Source: Dyella terrae
GTDB taxonomy: Bacteria > Pseudomonadota > Gammaproteobacteria > Xanthomonadales > Rhodanobacteraceae
NCBI RefSeq assembly: GCF_022394535.1
Contig: NZ_CP089414.1
Span: forward strand, 3,100,001 to 3,164,000
Direction: 5' to 3'
Length of the DNA: 64,000 nt
Shown: positions 38,346-47,859 of the stretch, piece after piece
Position numbering within the stretch: position 1 is the stretch's first letter
Layout: each line of letters opens with the position of its first letter
Translations under genes and position numbers: made by a program
Notes under the pieces: model-generated
Seen by the model: only the letters and a program-made list of their open reading frames with translations
The model's database searches: none
Told to the model about the DNA's origin: nothing

Positions 38346-41246
38346 TTACTTGGCGCTGCCGCCGAAGCTGTACTTGGCTTCCAGGTAAATCGCGCGGCCG
38401 TACACGTTGTAGTTGTCCGTGTTGTAGGGCTGGTTGGACGTGCCCAGATAGCTGTCGTCCTTGGGCGGCATCTTGTTGAACACGTTATTGACCAGCAGCG
38501 AGATACCCAGACTCCTGATCGGGTTATAGGTCACGCTTGCGTTGGACACGATCCACGGTGGCAACTTGCCCGTACCCGGAGCCTCGTAGCTGTTAAGCGT
38601 CGTGGCGAGGTAGTTGGGCGTGCTGCCGTAGCGATTGACGTACCACGTAGCACTCCAATCACCCTTGGACCACGTCAGCGAGGCATTGGCCTTCGACTTG
38701 AAGTCCGTGCTGTAGAACGGCTCGCGCAGCGCGTCGTGCTTCGGGTCGATGACGAAGTCCTGCGTGGTGTGCTTGAGCAGATCCGAGTACGACATGGCCA
38801 ACGCCAACTGACCAAACGCGCCCACCGGCTGCACGTAGCTGAAGTTCGCCGTGATGGCGTTAACCTGCTCGTTGGCCAGATTGAGCTTGGGCGTATTGAT
38901 GCTGACGATCTGGCCAAGCAGACCGTCCTTGCCGGGACCACGGGTAATCAGGTTGAACGCCTGCGCGCACGTTCCCGATGTGGGATCCAGTGAGCCCGTG
39001 TCGCACAGGTACTCGGTCTTGGACAGCTTGTCCGGATCCACCTGCGTCACTTCGTTGTTGATGTTCCAGTGCAGGTAATCAACGCTCACCGACATGCGCT
39101 CGATCGGCGCCCACACGAAGCCGTAGCTCCATACCTTGGCGGTAATGGGCTGAAGCTGGGTGTTGCCTTCCGTGAACCCCTTGTACTGCGTGAGGTCGTA
39201 CGGCACCGGGCACTTCTGGGGCGCCACGGCCGGGCCATAACCCATGCGTGCGCAGTTGAGGTAGTCAGTGACCGAGTTGTAGACGGAGCTGGGACCCTGG
39301 AATTCATCGGCCAGCGTCGGCACCTTGAAGGCGGACCCATAGCGACCGCGCAAGAGCAGGGTCTCGATGGGACGATACTCCAGGCCAACATTGAACGTTG
39401 TGTGGTCCACGGTCTGGTTGTCGACGTTGTAGGCGTCGTAACGCGAGGACAGGTCCATCGTCAGCTGTTCGAGCAACGGCAAACGCAACTCGGCCGTGGT
39501 GGCAAAGCGCGAGCGATGACCAGCGCCCGGCGTTGCACTGGTGCCGTACACGTAGTTGTCCGTATTGCCGTTAACGTCCGTGATGGTTTGCAGCAGGCGC
39601 GGATCGGGCGTGGAAGACCAGCCCTGGTTACCACCTTCCATCACCACGGCAAGACCGGCATCGCCGCCACCCAAGCGGAACAGCGACTGGTCGGTCAGCT
39701 GGCCGCGGATCATGTTGTCCCAAGTCTTCGCGTACGAGGTCGTATAGCCGGTGAAGCTACGGAAATCAGCCGGGGACGCTGGGCTGTAGAGCGCAGCGTA
39801 GTTTGGCGTGAACACCGGATAGCCACCGTACGTGCCCTGCTGGTGACCCATGACTTTATTGGCGAAGTACGATTCGATCGGACCAGTGAAGCGCGCGAAG
39901 TTGCGATTCGTCAGCTGATCGTCCGAGTGGGTGAAGCCTAGGTCGTAATCCCAGTTCGACTGACCGATGGTGCCCTTGCCACCCAAGGTCAGCATGTACG
40001 AGCTCTCGTACTGATGATCCATGATGTTTGAGAAGCCGCCGACTTCCTCAGGCGTGAAGGCGTGCTGCAACAGCATCAGGTCGTTGCGATTGGGATCCCA
40101 GAAATAGCCGGCGGTGCTACCCGCCGTAGCTACGCTGGTGCCCCAGAACGTGGTGTTGCTGCCTGACGTGTAGCTCTGCTCCTCGTAGTTGTAGAGCAGA
40201 TCGCCGTACAACTGCAGGTTGTCGTTAACGTCGAAGGTCGAGTGTGTGTAGAGGTTCGCCGTTTTGTCTTTGTTGGCCAGCGTGGCGTAGCCGGCGCTGT
40301 ACTGCGAGCCGCAGTAATAGCCCTTGCCCTGGCGGAACTGCTTCACCTCTGTGCCGTCGTAGCCCGCCGCCACGCCTGCGCAGTTATTGGGATCAAGGAA
40401 AACGTACTTACCCGTCGAACCGCTCACGGCGAGGTAATCGCGCGAAGCCGTAGGCGGTGTGGTGCCGTCGGTAAAGTACTGCTTGGTCAGATCGCGATCG
40501 TAGGCCCAGATCGGCTTCTTCTGTTCGTACTGCACACCAATCATGGTGTGGAAACGGCCGAAGTCGAAGCTGTCGGCGAAGCTGATGCGCTGACTCTGTC
40601 CGCCGCCTTCACTGAAGCCGCCGACACGCAAGTCAATCACAGGGGCATCCACGTGCTTCTTCAGCACAATGTTGACCACGCCTGCGATTGCATCCGAACC
40701 GTACAGCGATGACTGGCCACCCGGCAGGACGTCGATGTGATCGACCATCTCCATCGGGATGTTGCTCAGGTTGTTGAAGATATCGCTGCCGTTGTACAGG
40801 CCCGGGAAGTCACCCATGGGCCGGCCATCGATCAGGTACTTGGTGAAGCCCACCGGCAGGCCAAACATGCTCAGCGTCTGCGCACCCGTGGTGAAGGAGT
40901 TGTTGTCCTGCGGGCCTGCCACGCTACCGGTGGCAAAGGAGGCTTGCTGCAACGCCTCGGCAACCGTGCTGAAGCCACGTGCCTTCATGTCTTCGGCGGT
41001 GATGCTGATGACCGGCTGTGCCGTTTCCACCTGCGACTGCGGAATCAGCGAGCCAGTCACCGTAACGGTATCGAGCTTCTTGGCCTTTTTTGCCGCGTCG
41101 TCGTCCTGCGTGTTGCTTTGCGACGAAGTAGCCGTGTCTTGCGGCATGGGCGCGTTGGAAGCGGCGTCGGTAGCCGCGGCTGCCGCGGACGCACAGCCGA
41201 GCGCCAAGGCCGCCAGGACGGCGACCGTGAGTTTGGACTTCAACAT
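38346..41246 (-). CDS. TonB-dependent outer membrane receptor
   Basis: A 966-residue outer-membrane barrel that imports a ligand using TonB energy. The signal peptide (about 1-25) is followed by KKLDTVTVTGSLIPQS (TonB-box region), a plug domain with DVLPGGQSSLYGSDAIAGVVNIVLKK near 170-195, and a 22-strand barrel ending in IYLEAKYSFGGSAK. The plug with ISITAEDMKARGFSTVAEALQ and the size are typical of the large xanthomonad/sphingomonad receptor class. Its ligand is not evident; no linked transporter or sigma factor is present. Confidence 0.93.
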   Translation of the reverse strand: MLKSKLTVAVLAALALGCASAAAAATDAASNAPMPQDTATSSQSNTQDDDAAKKAKKLDTVTVTGSLIPQSQVETAQPVISITAEDMKARGFSTVAEALQQASFATGSVAGPQDNNSFTTGAQTLSMFGLPVGFTKYLIDGRPMGDFPGLYNGSDIFNNLSNIPMEMVDHIDVLPGGQSSLYGSDAIAGVVNIVLKKHVDAPVIDLRVGGFSEGGGQSQRISFADSFDFGRFHTMIGVQYEQKKPIWAYDRDLTKQYFTDGTTPPTASRDYLAVSGSTGKYVFLDPNNCAGVAAGYDGTEVKQFRQGKGYYCGSQYSAGYATLANKDKTANLYTHSTFDVNDNLQLYGDLLYNYEEQSYTSGSNTTFWGTSVATAGSTAGYFWDPNRNDLMLLQHAFTPEEVGGFSNIMDHQYESSYMLTLGGKGTIGQSNWDYDLGFTHSDDQLTNRNFARFTGPIESYFANKVMGHQQGTYGGYPVFTPNYAALYSPASPADFRSFTGYTTSYAKTWDNMIRGQLTDQSLFRLGGGDAGLAVVMEGGNQGWSSTPDPRLLQTITDVNGNTDNYVYGTSATPGAGHRSRFATTAELRLPLLEQLTMDLSSRYDAYNVDNQTVDHTTFNVGLEYRPIETLLLRGRYGSAFKVPTLADEFQGPSSVYNSVTDYLNCARMGYGPAVAPQKCPVPYDLTQYKGFTEGNTQLQPITAKVWSYGFVWAPIERMSVSVDYLHWNINNEVTQVDPDKLSKTEYLCDTGSLDPTSGTCAQAFNLITRGPGKDGLLGQIVSINTPKLNLANEQVNAITANFSYVQPVGAFGQLALAMSYSDLLKHTTQDFVIDPKHDALREPFYSTDFKSKANASLTWSKGDWSATWYVNRYGSTPNYLATTLNSYEAPGTGKLPPWIVSNASVTYNPIRSLGISLLVNNVFNKMPPKDDSYLGTSNQPYNTDNYNVYGRAIYLEAKYSFGGSAK

Positions 41247-41580
41247 CTTTGTCTCCCCTACATTCTGTAGTCAGTCGTCGCGCCGTCCCCCGGCGCGGGC
41301 TGTAACAGGAACGTCGACAAGTTGTTGCCCTCCCTGAGGCATGAACTTGCCGGTTACCTCCATGTTCCTGTCGACGCAATGTGTAGCACAAACTTTTCCT
41401 TCACAAACACACCACATCTTGCGTCGCAAATTCATGCGAGTAACTGTTAAAAGTCTGAGAAGAGAATTCTTATTCTTGACGGACTTTTACGCGCCGGAAG
41501 CCGAAGCGAACGAAAGATATTTCGATCGTTTGGATGTCCGAATAAGCTTACGCGAAGCTTACGAAATGGAAGGAAGTGCG
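41247..41580. other. Leader of the TonB receptor gene and AT-richer spacer
   Basis: This stretch follows the AI-2E-family gene and precedes the TonB receptor, both on the minus strand. The half next to the receptor has ACAGGAAC and GTTCCTGT about 55 bases apart, able to pair in the leader, and a 31-codon open frame (from ATGGAGGTAACC) ending just before the receptor ribosome site GGGGAGA. The half near 41440-41575 is AT-richer and has the direct repeat AAGCTTA-CGCG-AAGCTTA. I see no clear promoter and no gene. Confidence 0.4.
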
Positions 41581-42609
41581 TCAGATCAGCCGTTCGGCTT
41601 CCAACTCGCTCTTCAGGTAGGCGTAGTAGATCGGCGCGGCAATGAGGCCGGCGAGCCCGAACGCCGCTTCCATCAGCAGCATCGCCACCAGCAGCTCCCA
41701 CGCGCGTGCACGGATCTGGCTGCCTACGATGCGCGCGTTGAGGAAGTACTCGAGCTTGTGGATGAGAATGAGGAAACCCAGCGCAGCCACGCCAACGCCC
41801 AGCGATACCGACAAGCCGGCGATGGTGATCGCGGTATTGGAGATCAGGTTGCCGATCACCGGTAACAGGCCGGCGATAAAGGTGATCACCACCAAGGTCT
41901 TGGCCAGCGGCACGTGGATATCCATCAACGGCAGCACGCCCAGCAGGAAGATGGCGGTGAATGCGGTGTTGAGCAGCGAGATCTTGATCTGCGCAAACAC
42001 GATGTTGTGGAACGCCTCCGCCAGCCGCTGCGCACGCAGGCCAAGCGCGGAAGCCAACGGGCCGACCTGATGCGCCGGCCGCGTGCGGCTCAATGCCACG
42101 ATGGCGCCCAGCACCATACCGATAAGGATATGCACGAACACACGTGCCGCTTCCTTGCCGATGGTCTGCAGGCTCACCGAATGCTTGCGGGTGAGCTCCA
42201 ACGCCATGATGCGCAAGTCGTCCACGCTGTCTGGCAACCAGCCGACCACGGTGGCCGGTAACTGCTCGCGCGCCTTCTCCACCAGGGGCATCAACTGCTG
42301 CTGCCAGAGCAGTTCGGGGTTGCCGATCTCGTTGCGCAGAAAACTCACCGCGCTGAGGATCAACAGCACCAGCAGGCCGACCACGATGGTGCCGAGCAAG
42401 GCCACCACCAGCACACGGGCGCGATCGCTCGGTACACGCTTGCCCAGCAAGGGCGCAGTGGACTGCACCAGTTCGTAGACCAGCAGGCCCGCGAATAGCG
42501 CCGGCAGCAACCGGAGGCCCAACACCAGGACCAAGGCAATGCCCGCCAGCACGTAGCTGGTGATGCGGATGGCCGGCGACGGCGCGGTGGGAATCGAGGC
42601 AGGTTCCAT
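41581..42609 (-). CDS. AI-2E family (PerM/YdiK-type) permease
   Basis: A 342-residue inner-membrane protein with about seven to eight helices. The order (two helix pairs at the start, a central soluble region about 100-140, then helices rich in Gly/Leu ending with GLAGLIAAPIYYAYLKSEL) matches the AI-2E transporter family. Despite the name, members often have other or unknown substrates, so transport of autoinducer-2 is not claimed. It probably starts at ATG 42609; divergent from the acid phosphatase lipoprotein. Confidence 0.88.
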   Translation of the reverse strand: MEPASIPTAPSPAIRITSYVLAGIALVLVLGLRLLPALFAGLLVYELVQSTAPLLGKRVPSDRARVLVVALLGTIVVGLLVLLILSAVSFLRNEIGNPELLWQQQLMPLVEKAREQLPATVVGWLPDSVDDLRIMALELTRKHSVSLQTIGKEAARVFVHILIGMVLGAIVALSRTRPAHQVGPLASALGLRAQRLAEAFHNIVFAQIKISLLNTAFTAIFLLGVLPLMDIHVPLAKTLVVITFIAGLLPVIGNLISNTAITIAGLSVSLGVGVAALGFLILIHKLEYFLNARIVGSQIRARAWELLVAMLLMEAAFGLAGLIAAPIYYAYLKSELEAERLI

Positions 42610-42778
42610 GCAAATTCATACGGATAAGGGTGGTCGGAGTCTGTCAGCAGCGCATGACAGCCGCCAGCCCCGCCTCTCCTCTTCATCTTGCGGCGTTCAC
42701 GACCCATACCAAGGCACGGAAACGCCTCTGTCGTAAACTTGTTCGATTCTGCGCGTCTTGTTTATCCGGGAATCCACT

Positions 42779-43681
42779 ATGTCCGTACGTTTGCCGGCGG
42801 CTCTTGCTGCCTTGATCCTGCTTGCCGGTTGCGCCAGCACCGCGCCCACCAAGACGTCCGCCCCTGCCATCCCCGCAGCGCCCGTCGCCACCGCCCCGGC
42901 AGCCACGACGCCTGCTGACGACAACCTCAATGCGGTGGCCTGGAGCCAGACGGCGATCGAGCACGACCTGATCTATCTGCAGACCTACCGCGACGCACAG
43001 TCACGCCTGCTCGCGGCCATGGCCGACAAGCAGTGGGACGCGCTGCCGAAGGACGACCGCGTCGCCCCGGCCAAAGGCCTGAAGCCTGCCGTAGTGCTCG
43101 ACATCGATGAAACCGTGCTGGACAACTCGCCCTACCAAGCCCGACTGGTGAAGAGCGGCGGCGAGTACAACGAAGCCGACTGGGCCGCTTGGTGCAACGA
43201 GCAGCGCGCCCGCGCCCTGCCCGGCGTGGTGGAGTTCACCCAGTTCGCTGCCCAGCACGGCATCGCGGTGATCTACATCTCCAACCGCGCCAAGGACCTC
43301 GACCAGGCCACGCTTGCCAACCTGCGCAAGCAAGGCCTGCCGGTGTCTGGGCCGGAAGCGTTCCTGGGCCTGGGCACCTTCGTTGAGGACTGCGAACAGA
43401 TCGGTACCGAGAAGGGCTGCCGTCGCCAGCTGATCAGCCACAAATATCGCATCTTGATGCAATTTGGCGACCAGATCGGCGATTTTGTCACCGTACTCGC
43501 CAATAATGCCGAAGGCCGCCAGAAGGCCATGAAGCCTTATATGGACTGGATCGGCACTCGCTGGTTCGCGCTGCCCAACCCGACCTATGGCGCATGGGAG
43601 CCCGCTCTGTTTAATAATGACTACACGGCCCCACGCGACGAGCGTCGCCACCAGAAGATTCAATCGCTGCGTACCGACTGA
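42779..43681 (+). CDS. HAD class B-type acid phosphatase lipoprotein (e(P4)/5'-nucleotidase family)
   Basis: A surface or periplasmic phosphatase acting on nucleotides such as NMN or nucleoside monophosphates in characterised members. The 300-residue product has lipobox LLAGC with Cys near 19, a Thr/Ala/Pro linker, then the HAD motif VVLDIDETVLDNS with two nucleophile-site aspartates, WAAWC, and YISNRAKDLDQATLANLR. The C-terminal QFGDQIGDF supplies motif IV aspartates. The ATG at 42779 is preferred because it starts the signal peptide; seven residues upstream are unlikely. Confidence 0.93.
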   Translation: MSVRLPAALAALILLAGCASTAPTKTSAPAIPAAPVATAPAATTPADDNLNAVAWSQTAIEHDLIYLQTYRDAQSRLLAAMADKQWDALPKDDRVAPAKGLKPAVVLDIDETVLDNSPYQARLVKSGGEYNEADWAAWCNEQRARALPGVVEFTQFAAQHGIAVIYISNRAKDLDQATLANLRKQGLPVSGPEAFLGLGTFVEDCEQIGTEKGCRRQLISHKYRILMQFGDQIGDFVTVLANNAEGRQKAMKPYMDWIGTRWFALPNPTYGAWEPALFNNDYTAPRDERRHQKIQSLRTD

Positions 43682-43689
43682 CAGTTGTC

Positions 43690-43865
43690 GATTAAAAACA
43701 ACAACTTACGCAGCATAAGCTAAAGCATTGCTTTAAGTTTAACGGGGAAGTAAGATCTCCCCCGCCAACACCTGCTGACCTTGATAATTCCGCAGGCAAG
43801 GCCATTTCCCTTCCGGCTCTGCCGGATTACCCCGTGAGGCCCACCGCCCGCGGGGTTTTCTTTTT
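43690..43865 (+). ncRNA. Candidate small RNA or structured 3' UTR
   Basis: Between the phosphatase stop and the next gene lie two adjacent palindromes, CTTACGCAGCATAAG (43705-43719) and TAAAGCATTGCTTTA (43721-43735). Then come a CGGGGA...TCCCCCG hairpin (43743-43763), a CCTGC...GCAGG pairing (about 43771-43796), CCGGC-TCT-GCCGG (43813-43825) and a terminator. The strong terminator 150 bases after the coding region, preceded by ordered hairpins, suggests a 3'-derived or independent RNA. No promoter was identified and no known RNA class was matched. Confidence 0.4.
43829..43865 (+). terminator. Rho-independent terminator
   Basis: ACCCCG (43829-43834) pairs with CGGGGT (43851-43856), with GGC/GCC pairing inside the loop, followed by TTTTCTTTTT. 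It ends the phosphatase transcript or the candidate RNA upstream. Confidence 0.8.
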
Positions 43866-44023
43866 GGCGCCCCCGCTCCCGACAGCCTGAACGGCCCCTG
43901 GTGAGCACTTGAGCGGCCTCTCATTCCTTGGCGCCGACTCTTGTTCGTACAGAGCCGCGCCCCTTACGCTCCGCCGAGCGCCCAGTGCAGGTCACCGGGC
44001 GCCAATCAAATACCGAGATCTCC

Positions 44024-45010
44024 ATGCGTCGCTCATCCGTCTTCTACGCCGTTGGTGCGTTCATTGCCCTGCTGGTGCTGGCCACGGCAGCCGCTCTTTT
44101 CATGACCTCGCACAAGCCGGGGCCGCCGCCCGTGGTTGTGGGCGGGGACACGCCGGAACAGTCCGTCCAGCAATCGCTGGCGCTGATCAAGGTCGGCGAC
44201 TTCGCCGGCTTCTGGAAACACGCCCTGCCGCCAGCGGACTACGAAACACTGCGCGCCGATTGGACCCGCCCCCGTCCTGACGACCATCCGCTAACGCCTG
44301 AAGACCGCGCGGACTTCGTCAAGAACATGCAGCAGCTCACCGAGCCGGACGCAGAAACCAAGCTCTACGCGGTGGCCAAGCCCAAGCTTGCCCAGTTGAA
44401 GGCGCAGTACCAGGACCAGGTGCCCGTGATGATCGGCATCTTCCAGGCCATTGCCGCCACCGGCGTATCGCAGAGCAAAGAGCTCACCAACGTACAGAAG
44501 CAGCAGGCCACCGAGGTCATCAACGTACTGGCCCCGTGGGCGCAGACCGTGCCTTGGTTCGACCAGGCCCGCGCCAAGCAGGTCGTCGGCGTGGCGGTGG
44601 CCACCGCCCGCAAGCTGGACCTGAAAACGCCCGAACAACTGAAGTCCATGGACTTCGACACGGCAATGCAGAAGTACAGCATCGGCTTTCTCGGCATCAA
44701 ACAGGCGCTGACCATCTACGGACTGTCGATCGACGACACATTCGACTCGATCAAAATCACCACGGTGGAAAGCCGCAACGGGCATGCGCACGTCAAGATC
44801 GACTACACCCTGCTCGGCAAGCCGCTTTCCACGGAGTCGGACCTGATCCAGCAAGACGGCCGCTGGTACAGCCAGGACATGCTGCAGAACGTACGCGAAG
44901 CCCACGAGCGCTTGCTCGCACCGCCTGCACCGGCCAGCAGCGCCCCCGCCCCGGCCAGCACGTCCGCACCGATCCATGCGATGACGCCGGCGCCCGCCGC
45001 CAAGCACTAA
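44024..45010 (+). CDS. Hypothetical membrane-anchored protein
   Basis: A 328-residue protein with one N-terminal helix (about 6-27) and a large outer or periplasmic domain, ending in a Pro/Ala/Ser tail (APASSAPAPASTSAP). The domain has TPEQSVQQSLALIKVGDFAGFWKHALPPADY and later HAHVKIDYTLLGKPLSTESDLIQQDGRWYS, a pattern that resembles lipid- or ligand-binding NTF2-like folds, though I cannot name a family. ATG 44024 starts at the hydrophobic anchor; 32 upstream residues are unlikely. It lies upstream of plsB by 135 bases. Confidence 0.75.
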   Translation: MRRSSVFYAVGAFIALLVLATAAALFMTSHKPGPPPVVVGGDTPEQSVQQSLALIKVGDFAGFWKHALPPADYETLRADWTRPRPDDHPLTPEDRADFVKNMQQLTEPDAETKLYAVAKPKLAQLKAQYQDQVPVMIGIFQAIAATGVSQSKELTNVQKQQATEVINVLAPWAQTVPWFDQARAKQVVGVAVATARKLDLKTPEQLKSMDFDTAMQKYSIGFLGIKQALTIYGLSIDDTFDSIKITTVESRNGHAHVKIDYTLLGKPLSTESDLIQQDGRWYSQDMLQNVREAHERLLAPPAPASSAPAPASTSAPIHAMTPAPAAKH

Positions 45011-45145
45011 GCCGGCGACAGAACACCTTATTTACGATCGCTCCGGTAAAAGGCCGGGGCGATGCAGGGGCGTCGCCGGCCGCGGCCGCCCTATACATCG
45101 GCCCGAACAGGCCGGGTCACCCGTTACAATCAGGGAATGCTGAAT

Positions 45146-47773
45146 ATGTCGACCACGGACACCTCCGCCCGTAGCCGCGCGCCCTGGTGGTTCAACCTGG
45201 CCGGGCAGTTGCTCGAACCCTGGGTGCGTATCCGCCGCGATCCCGCCGAACCCGCCACCCTGCTCCAGGCCGGCGTACCGGTGTGCTACGTGATCGAGCG
45301 CGATGGCTTCTCCGATGCCCTGATCCTGGAGCGCGCCTGCCGCGAGGCCGGGCTGCCCTCACCCATGCAGCCGCTGTCAGGCACGCGCCGCAAGCGCTCA
45401 CTGTTTGCGCTGGCCCGCCGCGATGGCTGGCTGTTCGGCCGCAATCGCAAGCGCTCACCCAACGAAACCATGGGTCAATTGGTGCGCTCGCTGGAAGGCG
45501 AACCCGAACGCGACGTGCAGATCGTGCCCGTCTCCATCTACGTTGGCCGCGCGCCCACCCGCGAGTCGGGCTGGTTCAGCGTGCTGTTCTCGGAAAACTG
45601 GGTGGTGGTCGGCCGCTTCCGCCGCGTGCTCGCCCTGCTGCTCAACGGTCGCGACACGGTGGTGCATTTCTCCACGCCGGTCTCGCTGCGCACAGTGGTG
45701 AACGAAGCTGGCGACATTCGCCCGGAGCGCCTCACCCGCAAGATCGCCCGCGTGCTGCGTACGCATTTCCGCCGCATCCGTGCGGCGGTGATCGGCCCCG
45801 ATCTGTCGCATCGCCGCACCGTAGTGGACGCGGTGCTCAATGCCGAACCCGTGCGCGCCGCCATCACAGCCACCGCTGCGAAGGAAAACATCAGCCACGC
45901 CAAGGCGTGGCGTCGGGCGCACGACCTGGTGATGGAAATCGCCGCGGATTACTCGCACCCCGTGGTGCGCTCGGCTTCGTTCCTGCTGTCCAACTTCTGG
46001 AACAAGTTGTACGACGGCATCCATATGCATCACTTCGACAAAGCGCGCGCGGCTGCGCCCGGTCATGAAGTGGTGTACGTGCCCTGCCATCGCAGCCACG
46101 CGGACTACCTGCTGATGTCCTATCAGCTGCACATGTCCGGCGTGGTGGTGCCGCACATTGCCGCCGGCGTGAACCTCAACTTGCCGGTGATCGGCCCCAT
46201 CCTGCGCCGCGGCGGCGCGTTTTTCCTGCGCCGCAGCTTCAAGGGCAATGCGCTGTATTCGGTGGTGTTCAACGAATACGTGGCGCAGTTGATCGACCGC
46301 GGCGTGCCGATGGAATACTTCATCGAAGGCGGCCGCTCACGTACGGGCCGATTGCTCGCACCGCGTGCCGGTATGTTGGCGATGACGGTGCGTGCCTTCC
46401 TGCGTGCGCCGCGCCGCCCGGTGCTATTCCAGCCCGTGTACATCGGCTACGAAAAGCTGATGGAAGGCAAGAGCTACATCGGCGAACTCTCCGGCAAGAC
46501 CAAGGAGAAGGAATCGCTGATCGGCCTGCTGCGCGGCCTGAAGGTGCTGCGCCAGCGCTATGGCCACGTGGCGCTGAATTTCGGCGAGCCGATCGAGCTC
46601 AATCCGATGCTCGACGCCGCCAGCCCCGATTGGCGCACCGACGATCCCGACGCCAAGCCCGAATGGCTCGGCCGCGTGGTGGACGATCTGGCCGACAAGA
46701 TCCAGATCAACATCAACCGCGCCGCGGACGTGAACCCCATCAACCTGCTTGCGCTGGCACTGCTCGCCACACCCAAGCACGCGATGGCAGAGAACGATCT
46801 GCTCGCGCAGTTGGAACTGACCAAGGCGCTGCTGGAAGAGCTGCCTTATTCGGACCGCATGACGCTCACTTCGATGGACCCGGCCGGCATCATCGCCTAC
46901 GGCGAACAGATGGGCTGGATCCGCCGCGTACGCCACCCGCTGGGCGACGTGCTGGTCACCGAAGACGAGCAGGCGGTGTTGCTCAGCTACTTCCGCAACA
47001 ACGTGCTGCACCTTACCGCCACCGCGGCATGGGTAGCCTCGTGCTTTCTCAATAACCGCCGCATGTCGCGCGCCTCGGTACTGCGCCTGGGTCGCATCAT
47101 CTATCCGTTTATCCAGGGCGAACTGTTCCTGCCATGGGATGCGGACGGCTTCTGCCAGCAGTTGCAGTCCACCATTGATTTCTTCGTGCGTCGCGGCCTG
47201 CTCGAATCCACTGGCGAAGGCCGTGTACTGGAGCGTGGCCCCGGCCAGGACGATGCGGCCTTCCAGCTCAAGATCATCGCGCGCAGCCTGATCCAAGCCT
47301 TCGAGCGCTACTACATCACCATCGCCGCACTGGTGAAGAACGGTCCGCACACGCTGACCTCGGCGGAACTGGAAAACGCCTGCACGCTTACCGCGCAGCG
47401 CCTGAGCCTGCTCAACGAACTGTCCGCGCCGGAATTCTTCGACAAGGCGCTGTTCCGCGGCTTCATTCAGAAGCTGCGCGAAAACCGCATTGTGTGGACC
47501 GACGACGCCGGCAAGCTCGACTACGACAAGGCCCTGGAAGACATGGTGCGCGATGCGCGCGTCATTCTGGCCCGCGACGTGCGCCACTCCATCCTCAAGA
47601 TCACCCCCGGCGGCGATGGCGAGAAGGAGCACGCAGAGAAGCCGCTCCCGCCCGACGCCACCAGCGAAGCGCTGCATGAGCGCCACGTGGCTGCCGAGCA
47701 CCACGAGCATGCGCCGGTAGAAACCACCGTGGTGGAAGAAAGCGTCGAAAGAGACACCGCCGCCAAGCACTAA
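45146..47773 (+). CDS. plsB: Glycerol-3-phosphate 1-O-acyltransferase
   Basis: Membrane-bound enzyme that acylates sn-glycerol-3-phosphate, the first step of phospholipid synthesis; its substrate comes from GpsA, also in this window. About 875 residues. Acyltransferase block I is VPCHRSHADYLLMSY (catalytic H-x4-D), block II is GGAFFLRRSF, block III is FIEGGRSRTGRLL and block IV is VLFQPVYIGYE. The C-terminal tail (KPLPPDATSE to AAKH) is polar and extends past the usual E. coli length. AGGGA at 45132-45136 fits the ATG at 45146; ATG 45137 is an alternative. Confidence 0.95.
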   Translation: MSTTDTSARSRAPWWFNLAGQLLEPWVRIRRDPAEPATLLQAGVPVCYVIERDGFSDALILERACREAGLPSPMQPLSGTRRKRSLFALARRDGWLFGRNRKRSPNETMGQLVRSLEGEPERDVQIVPVSIYVGRAPTRESGWFSVLFSENWVVVGRFRRVLALLLNGRDTVVHFSTPVSLRTVVNEAGDIRPERLTRKIARVLRTHFRRIRAAVIGPDLSHRRTVVDAVLNAEPVRAAITATAAKENISHAKAWRRAHDLVMEIAADYSHPVVRSASFLLSNFWNKLYDGIHMHHFDKARAAAPGHEVVYVPCHRSHADYLLMSYQLHMSGVVVPHIAAGVNLNLPVIGPILRRGGAFFLRRSFKGNALYSVVFNEYVAQLIDRGVPMEYFIEGGRSRTGRLLAPRAGMLAMTVRAFLRAPRRPVLFQPVYIGYEKLMEGKSYIGELSGKTKEKESLIGLLRGLKVLRQRYGHVALNFGEPIELNPMLDAASPDWRTDDPDAKPEWLGRVVDDLADKIQININRAADVNPINLLALALLATPKHAMAENDLLAQLELTKALLEELPYSDRMTLTSMDPAGIIAYGEQMGWIRRVRHPLGDVLVTEDEQAVLLSYFRNNVLHLTATAAWVASCFLNNRRMSRASVLRLGRIIYPFIQGELFLPWDADGFCQQLQSTIDFFVRRGLLESTGEGRVLERGPGQDDAAFQLKIIARSLIQAFERYYITIAALVKNGPHTLTSAELENACTLTAQRLSLLNELSAPEFFDKALFRGFIQKLRENRIVWTDDAGKLDYDKALEDMVRDARVILARDVRHSILKITPGGDGEKEHAEKPLPPDATSEALHERHVAAEHHEHAPVETTVVEESVERDTAAKH

Positions 47774-47786
47774 CGGAAAAGATCGG

Positions 47787-47808
47787 AGGGGTGACGAAAG
47801 TCACCCCT
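47787..47808 (+). terminator. Hairpin terminator after plsB
   Basis: AGGGGTGAC and GTCACCCCT flank a GAAA loop 14 bases after the plsB stop, followed by only a short T-poor run. A strong hairpin but a weak U-tract. Confidence 0.6.
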
Positions 47809-47859
47809 TCTGCCATGCGAAGCTCGCCTAAGATGGCCTCTCCACCCGGGGAGCTCATC

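Noticed and set aside
43765..43800. Resemblance of ACCTG...TTGATAATTCCGC to a thiamine pyrophosphate riboswitch
   Set aside because: The matching 5' half with CTGAGA and GGGTGC is missing and no thiamine gene follows.
46424..47770. A 448-codon minus-strand frame
   Set aside because: Fully antisense to plsB, which carries all acyltransferase motifs.
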